From an uncultured Erysipelotrichaceae bacterium (GTDB lineage Bacteria > Bacillota_I > Bacilli_A > Erysipelotrichales > Erysipelotrichaceae), in contig CANSQL010000007.1 in assembly GCA_947649125.1 (NCBI GenBank), positions 1-62,418 on the forward strand: a stretch of 62,418 nucleotides of DNA, written 5' to 3'. The notes beneath the pieces are model-generated. The model was not told the DNA's origin and ran no database searches. It saw nothing but the letters and a program-made list of their open reading frames with translations. The position numbers and the translations under genes were made by a program. Shown piece after piece: positions 53,167 to 62,374 of the stretch (within the stretch, counting starts at the first letter, position 1; every line of letters begins with the position of its first letter).

Positions 53167-54431
53167 TTGCGAAGGTATTTCCCGGAAAATGCAGCGGAAA
53201 GCTGACGATTCCCCCAAGCAAAAGCATGGCGCATCGCTCTATCATCTGCGCTTCCTTGGCAAAGGGTGTCAGCCGTATTGATAATGTCGCGTATTCTCAG
53301 GATATTTTAACTACGATCAAGGGGATGCAGGCATTAGGTGCGCAAATCATCACGCATGATGACTTTATCGAGGTAACAGGGATCGGTAAGCCGACTGCCT
53401 GTGAAGCACGGGAAATATTCTGTAATGAAAGCGGCTCTACGCTGCGCTTCTTTATTCCGATTTTCTCTTTAACGAATCAACCGATTACGTTTACGGGTCA
53501 AGGTCGTTTGATGGATCGCCCGCAAAGTGTTTATGAAACGATATTCAAGGAGCAGGGCTTATCCTTTGTGCACAAAGACGGAACCATTTCCATAAACGGT
53601 GCATTACAGGGCGGTGAATTCATTTTAGACGGAAATGTTTCCAGTCAGTTTATCAGCGGCTTGTTGTTTGCGCTTCCGTTGTGTGATATGTCGTCTACCC
53701 TTGTGATCAAGGAGCCGTTTGAATCCCGCTCTTATGTCTGTTTAACGATGCAGATGCTGGAGCATTTCGGAATTGAAGCGGAATTCACGGATTCTAATAC
53801 GATTTATATCAAGGGCAGACAGGAGTATCATCCGGGCTGTTATTCGGTTGAGGGTGATTTCTCACAGCTTGCATTCTTTGCCTGCTTGGCTGCCTTAAAT
53901 AATGATTTAGAGGTTTGCGGTGTTCATCATAATTCTCGTCAGGGGGATAAGGTGATCATGAAGCTGTTGAAGCAGGCCGGTGTCAGCTTTAAGGAGTCGG
54001 TCAACGGTTATGTGATTGATAAAAGTGAGGTAACGGGCAGTGAAATTGATTTGGCCGATTGTCCTGATTTAGGGCCGATTCTTTGTGTGCTTGCGGCTTT
54101 TGCGAACGGTTCTACGCATATTAAAAATGCCGGCAGACTGCGTATCAAGGAGAGCGATCGCATTGCGGCGATGGAGTGTGAGCTGAAAAAGCTCGGTGTG
54201 GCAATTCGCAGTGAGGAAAATGATATTTATATTGAGGGTCAGCCTAGCTATCATGGTGATGTCGTATTTGATGCCCATAACGATCATCGCATTGCGATGA
54301 GCTTGGCAATCGCGGCTACCTTGTGTGAAAAACCTTGTACCATTGAGGGGGCAGAGGCTGTCCGCAAGTCTTATCCGCAGTTTTTTGAGGATTTGATGCG
54401 CTTGGGAATTGAGGTCGAGCGGTATGAATAA
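53163..54431 (+). CDS. aroA: EPSP synthase (3-phosphoshikimate 1-carboxyvinyltransferase)
   Basis: A 422-residue enzyme joining shikimate 3-phosphate and phosphoenolpyruvate. PPSKSMAHRSII near the start, NESGSTLRFFIP, SSQFISGLL and RIKESDRIAAM are the substrate-binding motifs. The segment NESGSTLRF replaces the usual NAGTAxR, as in class II-like enzymes tolerant to the inhibitor glyphosate (inference from motif only). It overlaps aroF by ATGA and tyrA by eight bases. Confidence 0.95.
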   Translation: MIAKVFPGKCSGKLTIPPSKSMAHRSIICASLAKGVSRIDNVAYSQDILTTIKGMQALGAQIITHDDFIEVTGIGKPTACEAREIFCNESGSTLRFFIPIFSLTNQPITFTGQGRLMDRPQSVYETIFKEQGLSFVHKDGTISINGALQGGEFILDGNVSSQFISGLLFALPLCDMSSTLVIKEPFESRSYVCLTMQMLEHFGIEAEFTDSNTIYIKGRQEYHPGCYSVEGDFSQLAFFACLAALNNDLEVCGVHHNSRQGDKVIMKLLKQAGVSFKESVNGYVIDKSEVTGSEIDLADCPDLGPILCVLAAFANGSTHIKNAGRLRIKESDRIAAMECELKKLGVAIRSEENDIYIEGQPSYHGDVVFDAHNDHRIAMSLAIAATLCEKPCTIEGAEAVRKSYPQFFEDLMRLGIEVERYE

Positions 54432-55278
54432 GGATACGCGATTTTTGATTATCGGGCTCGGACTGATGGGCGGCAGCTATGCCTATGCGCTATCAAAGCG
54501 CGGTTATCATGTTTCGGGGATCGATATCAAGCAGGAGAGCATTGATTATGCGCTTGCCAACGGTCTGATTGAACAGGGCAGCACTGATCCGCAGGCTGAT
54601 TTTATCGCTGAGGCCGATGTCGTGTTTTTCGGTCTTTACCCGAACGCTATGATTGACTGGATCAAGGCTTACGGTGCTTCGTTTCAACCGGGCTGTCTGA
54701 TCAGTGATGTTTCCGGTGTGAAGTGTAATGTCGTTGATGCGGTTCAGGAGCTGTTGAAGGATCAAGCAGTGGAGTTCATCGCTTCGCATCCGATGGCGGG
54801 TAAAGAGGTCAGCGGTGTGGTTTATGCGAATGATGCGATGTTTCAACAGGCAAATTTCATCATTACTCCGACTTCCGCGAATTCCGATGCCGCGATTTCC
54901 TTTTTACGTGAGTTTGCGAAGGAGCTGAATTTTGCGAATATCAGTGTGTTATCGGCGCAGAAGCATGATGAAATGATCGGCTATGTTTCTCAGCTTACGC
55001 ATGTGATTGCGATTTCGTTAATGAATGCGAATGATAATCCTGATTTGGTGCATTATACGGGCGACAGCTTTCGTGATCTCACAAGAATCGCACGAATCAA
55101 TGAGCATTTATGGACGGAGCTGTTCTTTTTGAACAAGGATAATTTAATTCGTGAAATCGATGATTTTGAGGAATCGCTTCAAGCGCTGAAGCAAGCTTTA
55201 TTGAATGAGGACAGTGATGCGTTGAAGCAGATGATGGTTACTTCGACAGAGCGTCGTGCTTGGTTTGATAAGAAGTAG
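54424..55278 (+). CDS. tyrA: Prephenate dehydrogenase
   Basis: A 284-residue NAD enzyme oxidising prephenate to 4-hydroxyphenylpyruvate for tyrosine. The Rossmann loop GLGLMGGSYA (about 10-19) and the catalytic SHPMAGKE (His in the middle) are present. It lacks the C-terminal ACT domain of longer homologues, so feedback would rest on other steps. The ATG after GAGG overlaps the aroA end; a start five codons earlier is less likely. Confidence 0.93.
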   Translation: MNKDTRFLIIGLGLMGGSYAYALSKRGYHVSGIDIKQESIDYALANGLIEQGSTDPQADFIAEADVVFFGLYPNAMIDWIKAYGASFQPGCLISDVSGVKCNVVDAVQELLKDQAVEFIASHPMAGKEVSGVVYANDAMFQQANFIITPTSANSDAAISFLREFAKELNFANISVLSAQKHDEMIGYVSQLTHVIAISLMNANDNPDLVHYTGDSFRDLTRIARINEHLWTELFFLNKDNLIREIDDFEESLQALKQALLNEDSDALKQMMVTSTERRAWFDKK

Positions 55279-55345
55279 GCGTATGTGTGGTTTTCTCTCT
55301 TTCAATGAGAGGACTTACCTTGTCTCGGCTTAAATTTATTTCTTT

Positions 55346-55374
55346 TTAACTATGATATGTATACGATGTATAAT
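55346..55374 (+). promoter_or_regulatory. Promoter-like element between tyrA and the terminator
   Basis: TTAACT and TATAAT are 17 bases apart. Only about 85 bases separate the predicted start from the end of the next terminator and there is no ORF, so it could drive a short RNA. Confidence 0.35.
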
Positions 55375-55405
55375 ATAATCTAATATAGTCTAATGTAATG
55401 TATAA

Positions 55406-55466
55406 AAAAGGCACTGCGTTATCTGCCCGTTGACGGCAGAGGATGTACAGTGCCTTTTCTTTTTAC
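55406..55466 (+). terminator. Branched terminator, possibly bidirectional
   Basis: AAAAGGCACTG pairs with CAGTGCCTTTT (11 bp); inside, CTGCC pairs with GGCAG. T-rich on the plus strand (TTTTCTTTTT) and, by the AAAAAA before it, on the minus strand. It separates tyrA from the convergent kinase gene. Confidence 0.85.
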
Positions 55467-55590
55467 CTTTTTACGTTCTTTGTCTTTCCTCGTATCTTTT
55501 CCTTTGTTTTTTCTTTTGTTTATTCACTCATTTTTCTGTTGTTTATTCACTTGTTTTTCTGTTGTTTTCCGATGTAATTGACTTTTACTA

Positions 55591-57090
55591 TCATTCTGTT
55601 GTTGTTTTTGTTTCTATAGTTATCGGCAGTTCAAACCAGAAGCAGCTTCCCTTACCTACTTCGCTTTCTACCCCATATGCGGCATGATGCAGCTCCAGTA
55701 TGCTTTTAACAATACTTAGACCGATTCCACTTCCTGTTTTGGAGCGTTTATGATGCTTGTTTTTATAGTAGCGCTCCCATACATAGGGCAGCTGTTCTTT
55801 CGGAATTCCTTCGCCGTGATCGATAATTTCGATTCTGACGACATCGGGCTTCTTAATTTGTTTCATGATTATCAAGCGATCCTCACCGCAATAGGTTATC
55901 GCATTATTGACAAGATTGTAGATCACTTGGGTTATTTTTATTTCATCTGCCTGTACATAACAGCTTTCATCGCATTGCAGGTTAATTTGACACGGCTCCT
56001 CCTGCTGCATTTTCGCATAGCGCTCCGCGACCTGCTTCATGATTTCGGTAATCGGACAGCTTTGCAGGGCCAAGGCCTGTACACCGGCCTGCAGCTTTGA
56101 GAGGTCCAGAATATCATTGACAAGATAGGTCAAACGATTGGCTTCATCAATGATGATCTGAACATTTTCCGGTGTATTTTCTCCGGGTATATCGCGCATC
56201 ATCTCACCGTAGCCGCTGATCATCGTCAGCGGTGTTCTTAAATCATGACTCATATTGGCGATCAACTCGCGCTGCAACTGTTGAACCTTGCTGAGCTCCT
56301 CTGCCGCATAGCGCAAAGTATCATTTAACTCACTGATTTCTCGATATTCACTGCCGTTAAAGCTGACCGCATAGTTTCCTTTTGCCAGCTGCTTCGCATT
56401 TTGATTCACGGCGATCATCGGCTTCGCTATTTTTTTTGACATGATGTATGCCAGCAGCATTCCCAACAGTATCAGCACTGCGGTGATGATGACAAGCTGT
56501 GTACGAATTGTCTCAACAGTCGCATTGACCGGTGATATTTGTGCATTTACCAATACTACAAGTGCTTTATCCGCCTCATTTTTTATTACACTTGCGTATG
56601 TCATGTTCTGCAGTCCTTTTTCTTTTTTTATCAGCTCATTGCCGGGAGTGAAGTCTGTCATTTCAGGCGGTATTTCGCTCATTTGTCGATTTCTTGCTTC
56701 ATCTGTTTCAATAAAGCGCTCGGTATTGCCGCCGTTGGCGACTGCCTCTCGATATATGGAATTGATTTCACTTTGTTTCAGCCTGTCAATCATACAGCGC
56801 GGATCACGACGATTGCTGGTGTATATCTCAGTAAGGTCCTCGTTCAACACAGAAACGCATAGATCGTTTTTTCTCGCTATCGCTTCTATCTGTTCCTTAT
56901 AATCTTCGTCATCGTTAATGACCTGTTGGATACTGACAGCGGCATTTTTTACGGCATGTGATTTTATCATACGATAAAATTGATCGAGAAACTGCACTTG
57001 AAATACCCAAAGCAACAGCAGCATAATCCCGCTGAACACTAAGAATGCGGAAAAAAGCTTACTTCTGATGCTTCGTTTATTTTGCTGCAT
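55591..57090 (-). CDS. Sensor histidine kinase (OmpR-system partner)
   Basis: A 499-residue kinase: N-terminal membrane segment (about 11-30), extracytoplasmic sensor (about 32-185), second membrane segment (about 188-212), HAMP (about 213-265), HisKA with phosphoacceptor in NMSHDLRTPLT and an HATPase with N-box QVIYNLVNNAITY and G-boxes DHGEGIP and GSGIGLSI. The start ATG lies behind GAGGG and five bases after the regulator stop. The signal is unknown; the architecture resembles envelope-stress kinases. Confidence 0.92.
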   Translation of the reverse strand: MQQNKRSIRSKLFSAFLVFSGIMLLLLWVFQVQFLDQFYRMIKSHAVKNAAVSIQQVINDDEDYKEQIEAIARKNDLCVSVLNEDLTEIYTSNRRDPRCMIDRLKQSEINSIYREAVANGGNTERFIETDEARNRQMSEIPPEMTDFTPGNELIKKEKGLQNMTYASVIKNEADKALVVLVNAQISPVNATVETIRTQLVIITAVLILLGMLLAYIMSKKIAKPMIAVNQNAKQLAKGNYAVSFNGSEYREISELNDTLRYAAEELSKVQQLQRELIANMSHDLRTPLTMISGYGEMMRDIPGENTPENVQIIIDEANRLTYLVNDILDLSKLQAGVQALALQSCPITEIMKQVAERYAKMQQEEPCQINLQCDESCYVQADEIKITQVIYNLVNNAITYCGEDRLIIMKQIKKPDVVRIEIIDHGEGIPKEQLPYVWERYYKNKHHKRSKTGSGIGLSIVKSILELHHAAYGVESEVGKGSCFWFELPITIETKTTTE

Positions 57091-57094
57091 AAGC

Positions 57095-57775
57095 CTAGCC
57101 CTCAAAACGGTACCCTACCCCTCGAAGTGTTACGATTAAGCGGCTGTATTCGTTCAAGCATTTTCTTAACAGCTTGATATGGGTATCCAGTGTTCGATCA
57201 TCGCCGTAGAAATCATAGCCCCAAACATCTCGTATCAATGTTTCTCTTGTGAGCGCTATGCCTTTGTTTTTAATAAAGTAAAATAACAGCGAGTATTCCT
57301 TCGGTGTCATCGTAATTCGCTTGTTGTCGATGGTTACGATTCGGGCGGTCATATCCACACAGAGTCCTTCATAGGTATAGATTTCTTTATCGAGGGTATC
57401 TTTGTTTATGGTTTGGCGCGTCCTTTTTAAAACGGCATTGATTCGCATCATCAATTCCTTCGGTGAAAACGGCTTCACTACATAATCGTCAACCCCGGTC
57501 TCAAAGCCATGCAGCTTGTCGTATTCCTCACCGCGTGCCGAAAGCATGATGATCGGTATCGCCTTGGTTTTTAAGATTTCCTTGCTTGCGGAAAAGCCAT
57601 CGAGGATCGGCATCATTACGTCCATAACGATTAAATCGTAATCGTTTTCTCGACACATGGTAACTGCCTGCATTCCCTCTTGTGCTTCTTCTACCTCATA
57701 GCCTTCAAATTCTGCGTACTTGCGAATCATGTCTCTGATTCTTTTTTCATCATCTACAATTAATAGCTTGCTCAT
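57095..57775 (-). CDS. OmpR/PhoB-family response regulator
   Basis: A 226-residue regulator: receiver with D9/D10 and Asp52 in DLIVMDVMMPILDG, Lys in VVKPFSPKE, and a C-terminal winged helix (about 130-224; TPKEYSLLFYF … DDRTLDTHIKLLRKCL). It is followed at once by its kinase. The start has GAGGTG upstream. Target genes are not evident in the window. Confidence 0.93.
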   Translation of the reverse strand: MSKLLIVDDEKRIRDMIRKYAEFEGYEVEEAQEGMQAVTMCRENDYDLIVMDVMMPILDGFSASKEILKTKAIPIIMLSARGEEYDKLHGFETGVDDYVVKPFSPKELMMRINAVLKRTRQTINKDTLDKEIYTYEGLCVDMTARIVTIDNKRITMTPKEYSLLFYFIKNKGIALTRETLIRDVWGYDFYGDDRTLDTHIKLLRKCLNEYSRLIVTLRGVGYRFEG

Positions 57776-58553
57776 GTTTTCACCTCTGTTTTCTGTTGCC
57801 GGTTATATTTTATGTAATTATTTTAAGCTTTTTATATATTTGATTTCACGTTGTTTCTATCATTCACTTTATCCCTGACAGTATCCTCTTTATTTTATTG
57901 CCGCCTCATTCCTTTCTTTCTGTATCAATGTAGCTTGATACAGTTGTCTTATTGATTTCGAAATCGGTGATACCTTTTTGATAAAGCCGTTTGACTTCGG
58001 TATTTCCATCGTTTCATGCCCCCTATTATTATAACTGATTTCTTTATGTTTTTGTGTGTTTATCTGCTGAATTTTTCACTTTGATATTTTCACCTGTTTT
58101 TCACAGTTTTCATTATAATTTTATTATATTATAATATTGGTATATAAATGGTTGCGGCGGCTTATATCCCTTAATAAAAGGCTTTATTTATTCTCTTCAC
58201 TCCATCTATCTTATCATCTTTCTTGTGAATTTGTTCAAAGCGAATTGCCGCACTGTCGGTGTGTTTCCTGAATTCAAGTGATTTTCAGCCTGGATCCTGC
58301 TTTAGGTTAGACACAGATAACACCTCAGTCTATTTCCCGTTATTCAAGCGTGATTCAGAGTACGGGTATTTTAATACAATGACTGTCACGATCATCTGTT
58401 CCCATCACTTCACTTCTATAATTTAAAGGGGATGGGTTTCTTATTTACCGAGAAAATATGTTGATCTCTGTGAGTATTTGTAAGAATATTATTTCTTACC
58501 TACTTTGATAAAGGCATTACGCTTCCTATTATGATAAGAGCCGTGATTGATCT
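57776..58553. other. Long AT-rich region without genes
   Basis: About 780 bases with no ORF above 60 codons on either strand that has a binding site. It includes the upstream region of the response regulator, very AT-rich runs around 58085-58150 (candidate -10 elements TATAAT on both strands) and several TGATA/TATCA pairs. It may hold a decayed gene or a non-coding RNA; nothing can be named. Confidence 0.4.
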
Positions 58554-58581
58554 TTATTTATGGAATTGATTCCATAAATAA
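58554..58581. repeat. Perfect 13-bp inverted repeat
   Basis: TTATTTATGGAAT, two bases (TG), then ATTCCATAAATAA: a 28-base palindrome. There is no T run on either side, so an operator, replication or recombination site is more likely than a terminator. Confidence 0.65.
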
Positions 58582-58677
58582 GGGTGCTGCATCTCTCGGT
58601 TCATCATATTCATATAGCGCTACTGTTTATATTGGTTAGGGACATCTATTAACATTTATTCATGCCTGATTTTATGA

Positions 58678-58707
58678 TAAAAAATTGCGCTGAACCTCAA
58701 CGCAATT
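58678..58707 (-). terminator. Terminator of the tmk-holB-ricT-rsmI operon
   Basis: On the minus strand AATTGCGTTGA pairs with TCAGCGCAATT (one G-U), tight loop GGT, then six T, eight bases after rsmI. Confidence 0.88.
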
Positions 58708-58714
58708 CTCTGTC

Positions 58715-59569
58715 TTATGACAGGTTTTCATGATACTGTCGATACAGCTCATTCTTGGAACAGCCGTTTTCCTTGGCAACCTTTTTGATTGCCTCTTTAC
58801 TGCTGAGTCCGTCCGCAATGTACGCATTGATTTTTTGATACAACAGACTTGGATCGATTTCTTTCTCTAAGTATTCTTGTGCTCCCTTTACAACGAGCAC
58901 CATCTCACCCTTACAGGAATCCGCAATCTCTGATACCTCTTGAATCGTCCCGCGGATAAATTCCTCATATCGTTTTGTGAGCTCTCTCGCTAAGCACATT
59001 TCACGATTGCCGAATACAGCCAACATATTCTTCAGCGTTTTTTGAATACGGTGCGGCGCCTCGTAAAACAGCAGTGTTTGCGGATAATCCTTCAGCTTTT
59101 CCAGTTCCTGTATTTGAAGTGAATCCTTCGGCTTCAGAAATCCGTAGAAAAGAAAGGATTGAGTCGGCAAACCGCTGGCAACCAACGCATTCAGCATCGC
59201 ATTGGCACCGGATATCGGTACAACGGGATATCCCGCTTCGATTACCTTACTTGTTAAACATTGACCCGGATCGGATATCAAGGGATAGCCGGCATCGCTG
59301 ACAAGCGCAACATGATTTCCCTGTTCCAACAGCTGTAATAAACCTTGGGCGCTTTCATTTTCATTGTATTGATGGTGAGCGATCAGCTTCGTGTGGATAT
59401 CAAAGTGACTTAAGAGCTTGCGCGTATTTCGCGTATCCTCTGCCGCAATCACATCGACTTGCTTCAACACAGCGATGGCTCTCGGTGTCAACTCCTCTAA
59501 ATTACCGATCGGTGTCGCAACTAAATATAAGGTCGGCTTTTCCTCTGTAAAGCTTTTTTGTCGTTTCAT
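58715..59569 (-). CDS. rsmI: 16S rRNA 2'-O-methyltransferase RsmI
   Basis: A 284-residue tetrapyrrole-methylase-fold enzyme that methylates C1402 of 16S rRNA. The start LYLVATPIGNLEELTPRA, IAAEDTRNTRKLL and VSDAGYPLISDPG are family hallmarks. A C-terminal HTH-like end (LSSKEAIKKVAKENGCSKNE) is usual. AGAGG precedes the ATG; the frame extends 12 codons upstream towards ricT. Confidence 0.95.
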   Translation of the reverse strand: MKRQKSFTEEKPTLYLVATPIGNLEELTPRAIAVLKQVDVIAAEDTRNTRKLLSHFDIHTKLIAHHQYNENESAQGLLQLLEQGNHVALVSDAGYPLISDPGQCLTSKVIEAGYPVVPISGANAMLNALVASGLPTQSFLFYGFLKPKDSLQIQELEKLKDYPQTLLFYEAPHRIQKTLKNMLAVFGNREMCLARELTKRYEEFIRGTIQEVSEIADSCKGEMVLVVKGAQEYLEKEIDPSLLYQKINAYIADGLSSKEAIKKVAKENGCSKNELYRQYHENLS

Positions 59570-59585
59570 ACTTTGCCTCTGATCC

Positions 59586-60530
59586 TTAACGCTTTGTGAA
59601 ATCAATTTCAGGCCACAGCTCTTTAAAGCTTAAAAACTGCACATCCTCTTTATTTTCAATTTTAGCTTGCTGAAGCAGTACGTTTAAACCGGTGATCCGA
59701 TAACGCTGTCCTTTATATTCAATCTGTGAATTTAACCTCGGCAATCCTTCACGTAATTTTTTATATTGATGATCCTCATATTTTAAGCAGCACATCAGCT
59801 TGCCGCACTGTCCGCTCAGCTTTTGAATATTCAGCGCAAGCAGTTGATTTTTCGCCATATTGATGGAAACCACATCAAAATCATTTAAGAATCGGCTGCA
59901 GCAGGTTTCCATACCGCACATACCTAAGCCACCGATAATCTTTGATTTATTTCTCGGTCCGATCTGGCGCAATTCAATTCGACATTTGAATTCAGCCGCA
60001 AGCTCCTTTAACAGCTCTCTGAAGTCTACTCGCTCATCTGCCACATAGACAAAGATGATTTTACTGCGATCCAGTGTGTATTCGGCTTCGATCAGCTTCA
60101 TATCTAAATTCAGTTTTTTGATATAGCCGTCGCATACGACCATAGCATCTTTCGCAGCCTTTGCGTTTGCTTCTACATCCTCAATATCCTTTGGCTTAGC
60201 TTTTCTTACGATTGGCTTTAATGTCAGTCCGGAGTTATGATTGATATAGGTTTCACATTCCTTCACAATTTCTCCGACCTCTAATCCTCGTATCGTTTCA
60301 ACGATTACTTGATCGCCAACCTTATAATCTATGGAATCAGTTCCAAAAGTATAAATCTTTTTTGATGCCTTAAAGGAAACAAATGCTACATAAGGGAAGC
60401 TCTGTTGCTTCGTCTCTTTGTTATTTGCTTCGCGTTGTTCCTTTGGCTGTTCCTTATGTTTATTAGAATCCTGTTTATGATTGTGCTTATGATTTTGATG
60501 CTGATGTTGATTATGATTTTGTTGATTCAT
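59586..60530 (-). CDS. ricT: RicT (YaaT), Y-complex / PSP1-domain protein
   Basis: A 314-residue member of the YaaT/RicT family. In Bacillus RicT with RicA and RicF binds iron-sulphur clusters, promotes RNase Y-dependent mRNA maturation and affects sporulation and competence. The conserved Cys groups MCGMETCCSRF and SGQCGKLMCCLKYED are intact. The first ~43 residues are an extra low-complexity tail made almost only of Asn, Gln, His, Lys and Glu, absent from Bacillus RicT; it could bind metal or be disordered. Gene order holB-ricT-rsmI is conserved. Confidence 0.92.
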   Translation of the reverse strand: MNQQNHNQHQHQNHKHNHKQDSNKHKEQPKEQREANNKETKQQSFPYVAFVSFKASKKIYTFGTDSIDYKVGDQVIVETIRGLEVGEIVKECETYINHNSGLTLKPIVRKAKPKDIEDVEANAKAAKDAMVVCDGYIKKLNLDMKLIEAEYTLDRSKIIFVYVADERVDFRELLKELAAEFKCRIELRQIGPRNKSKIIGGLGMCGMETCCSRFLNDFDVVSINMAKNQLLALNIQKLSGQCGKLMCCLKYEDHQYKKLREGLPRLNSQIEYKGQRYRITGLNVLLQQAKIENKEDVQFLSFKELWPEIDFTKR

Positions 60531-60617
60531 AGAATCGCCTCTTTCCTTAACTATCTATTTTAACTATCTATTTTCAGTAACAGGGGTTATTATCAGTTCT
60601 GTATATCCGCGGTTCCT

Positions 60618-61601
60618 CTATTGGATATCGTTTTTCATCCGATAAACCATTTGATCGCACAACAGATTCAGATTCACCGATTTCCACAGCTTATCTCTTG
60701 TCGTAAGCAATATCTCAAGCATATGCTGCGGATTGCGATATATGGCTTTTTGTTTATTCAGACAGCGTTGATACAGTTCATGTTGAATAATCGCATTTCC
60801 TTTTATCATATCGCGATAAAATGTCATCAGCATTTCTAGGAAATATCGCATGCATTGCTTGCCGTCGATTCTTTTGTTGTCAAAGCCTTCTTTTAACAGT
60901 GAAGCGTGTGCTTGATGCAGTGATGTACAGCTTTGTTCAATGAAGCTGAAGAACAGAGCTTGCGCATGTTGATATGCTTCGCTTTCACTTACCGCTTTCA
61001 TTTCCTGAGGACTGTGAATCATACCGCTCAATAAGTAAGCATCTAATTCCCCCAGCTCCTCTTTACAGAGATTGAAACAGATTTCACTGCTTAACGGGTG
61101 AAACGGAATCAGCTGACATCTCGATATTATCGTAGGAAGCAGCCGCTCCAGTTGATCACATAACAAGATCGCTACCATTTGTCCGCTTGGTTCCTCCAAG
61201 AATTTCAACAACGAATTCAGTGCATCCGGCGTAGCATTTTCGGCCTGATTAATCATATAGATTTTCTTTCCCGTATGCTCGAGTCCGGTCTTTGCGAATT
61301 CATGTTGTAATTTTAGAATATTCTCTTTTTTAATAGATGCCGATGTGCCATCTAAATAAATGAAATCCGTCATCTGATGTTCCTTTATTCTGCGGCAATC
61401 TGCACATTCTCCGCAGGCAAAGCCGTCCTCATCGCGATTTGCGCAAAGAATGCTTTGGGCCAATAATTCGGCTCCCGCGCCCTTCGGTGTACCGGCAGGT
61501 CCGTGAAATAAATACGCGTGGGCCAGCTTGTCATCCTTTAAGGCATGCGATAATGTACGATAGGCGATCGGCTGTTCCTGCTTCAGCTGTTGTTTATTCA
61601 T
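60618..61601 (-). CDS. holB: DNA polymerase III delta' subunit
   Basis: A 327-residue clamp-loader subunit. The N-terminal AAA+ domain has HAYLFHGPAGTPKG in place of a full Walker A, a zinc-type C-x(8)-C-x-x-C-x-x-C cluster near 53-70 and the SRC motif in ISRCQLIPF; delta' does not hydrolyse ATP. The ATG overlaps the tmk stop by eight bases. The upstream GAGGAG is far (13 bases), so coupling to tmk is likely. Confidence 0.92.
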   Translation of the reverse strand: MNKQQLKQEQPIAYRTLSHALKDDKLAHAYLFHGPAGTPKGAGAELLAQSILCANRDEDGFACGECADCRRIKEHQMTDFIYLDGTSASIKKENILKLQHEFAKTGLEHTGKKIYMINQAENATPDALNSLLKFLEEPSGQMVAILLCDQLERLLPTIISRCQLIPFHPLSSEICFNLCKEELGELDAYLLSGMIHSPQEMKAVSESEAYQHAQALFFSFIEQSCTSLHQAHASLLKEGFDNKRIDGKQCMRYFLEMLMTFYRDMIKGNAIIQHELYQRCLNKQKAIYRNPQHMLEILLTTRDKLWKSVNLNLLCDQMVYRMKNDIQ

Positions 61602-62226
61602 ATGCGTGGATAAGCTCCTCACATTTTCTCAATGTTTCCTGAAACACAGTGTCCATATCTGCCTCAGCATCGATCTCATACATGCGCTCAGAAAACATTT
61701 CCTTCACTTTTTCATATCCTTCAGCTACGCGACGATGAAAATCGGAAGCCTCTTGATCCATGCGGTCAAGCTCACCTCTAGCAGCTACCCGCTTCATTCC
61801 TGTTTCCAATGATACGCTCAAAAATATTGTTGCGTAAGGCATATGCTTTTCAATCGCGAATTCATTGATTCGAAGCACTTCGTCGATTCCGATTCCTCTG
61901 CCGATTCCCTGATAAGCCAAAGAGCTGTCGATAAATCGATCGCATAGGACGATTTTCCCCTCTGCCAAGGCAGGCAGAATTTTTTCCACCAAGTGCTGAC
62001 GACGACTTGCCGCATACAATAATGCCTCGCATCGTGCATCCATCGCCGTATGCTTCGGGTCCAGGATAATTGTGCGAATTTTTTCGGCTATTTCAATCCC
62101 GCCCGGCTCTCTTGTATAAATCACAGGATATCCCTTTTCTAATAAAGCATCGTATACTTTTTTAGATATCGTGGTTTTTCCTGAACCGTCGTTTCCTTCA
62201 AATGTAATGAATATTCCCTTGTGCAT
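61594..62226 (-). CDS. tmk: Thymidylate kinase
   Basis: A 210-residue P-loop kinase making dTDP from dTMP. FEGNDGSGKTT (about 8-18; P-loop), the DR motif in LCDRFIDSSLAYQG and the lid region RVAARGELDRMD are present. GAGGAGCG precedes the ATG; the frame extends five codons further. It is the first gene of tmk-holB-ricT-rsmI in this window. Confidence 0.95.
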   Translation of the reverse strand: MHKGIFITFEGNDGSGKTTISKKVYDALLEKGYPVIYTREPGGIEIAEKIRTIILDPKHTAMDARCEALLYAASRRQHLVEKILPALAEGKIVLCDRFIDSSLAYQGIGRGIGIDEVLRINEFAIEKHMPYATIFLSVSLETGMKRVAARGELDRMDQEASDFHRRVAEGYEKVKEMFSERMYEIDAEADMDTVFQETLRKCEELIHAYE

Positions 62227-62250
62227 ATTATCGCTCCTCACACATGTATC

Positions 62251-62256
62251 ATTATA
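62251..62256 (-). promoter_or_regulatory. -10 element before tmk
   Basis: TATAAT on the minus strand, 25 bases before the tmk start. No good -35 is seen. Confidence 0.5.
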
Positions 62257-62355
62257 CCATGCTTTGCCTGTTCTTGCTTAATGAAATTGTTTCCTGTCCT
62301 GATTATTTTTATCTTTTATGTATATATTTTTTATTTCTGCATAGAATGTTAAATA

Positions 62356-62374
62356 GGAAAGTACATCTTTCCTG
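62356..62374. other. Short perfect hairpin near the window end
   Basis: AGGAAAG, loop TACAT, CTTTCCT. No T run follows directly, so its role is unclear; the remaining bases hold no gene. Confidence 0.4.
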
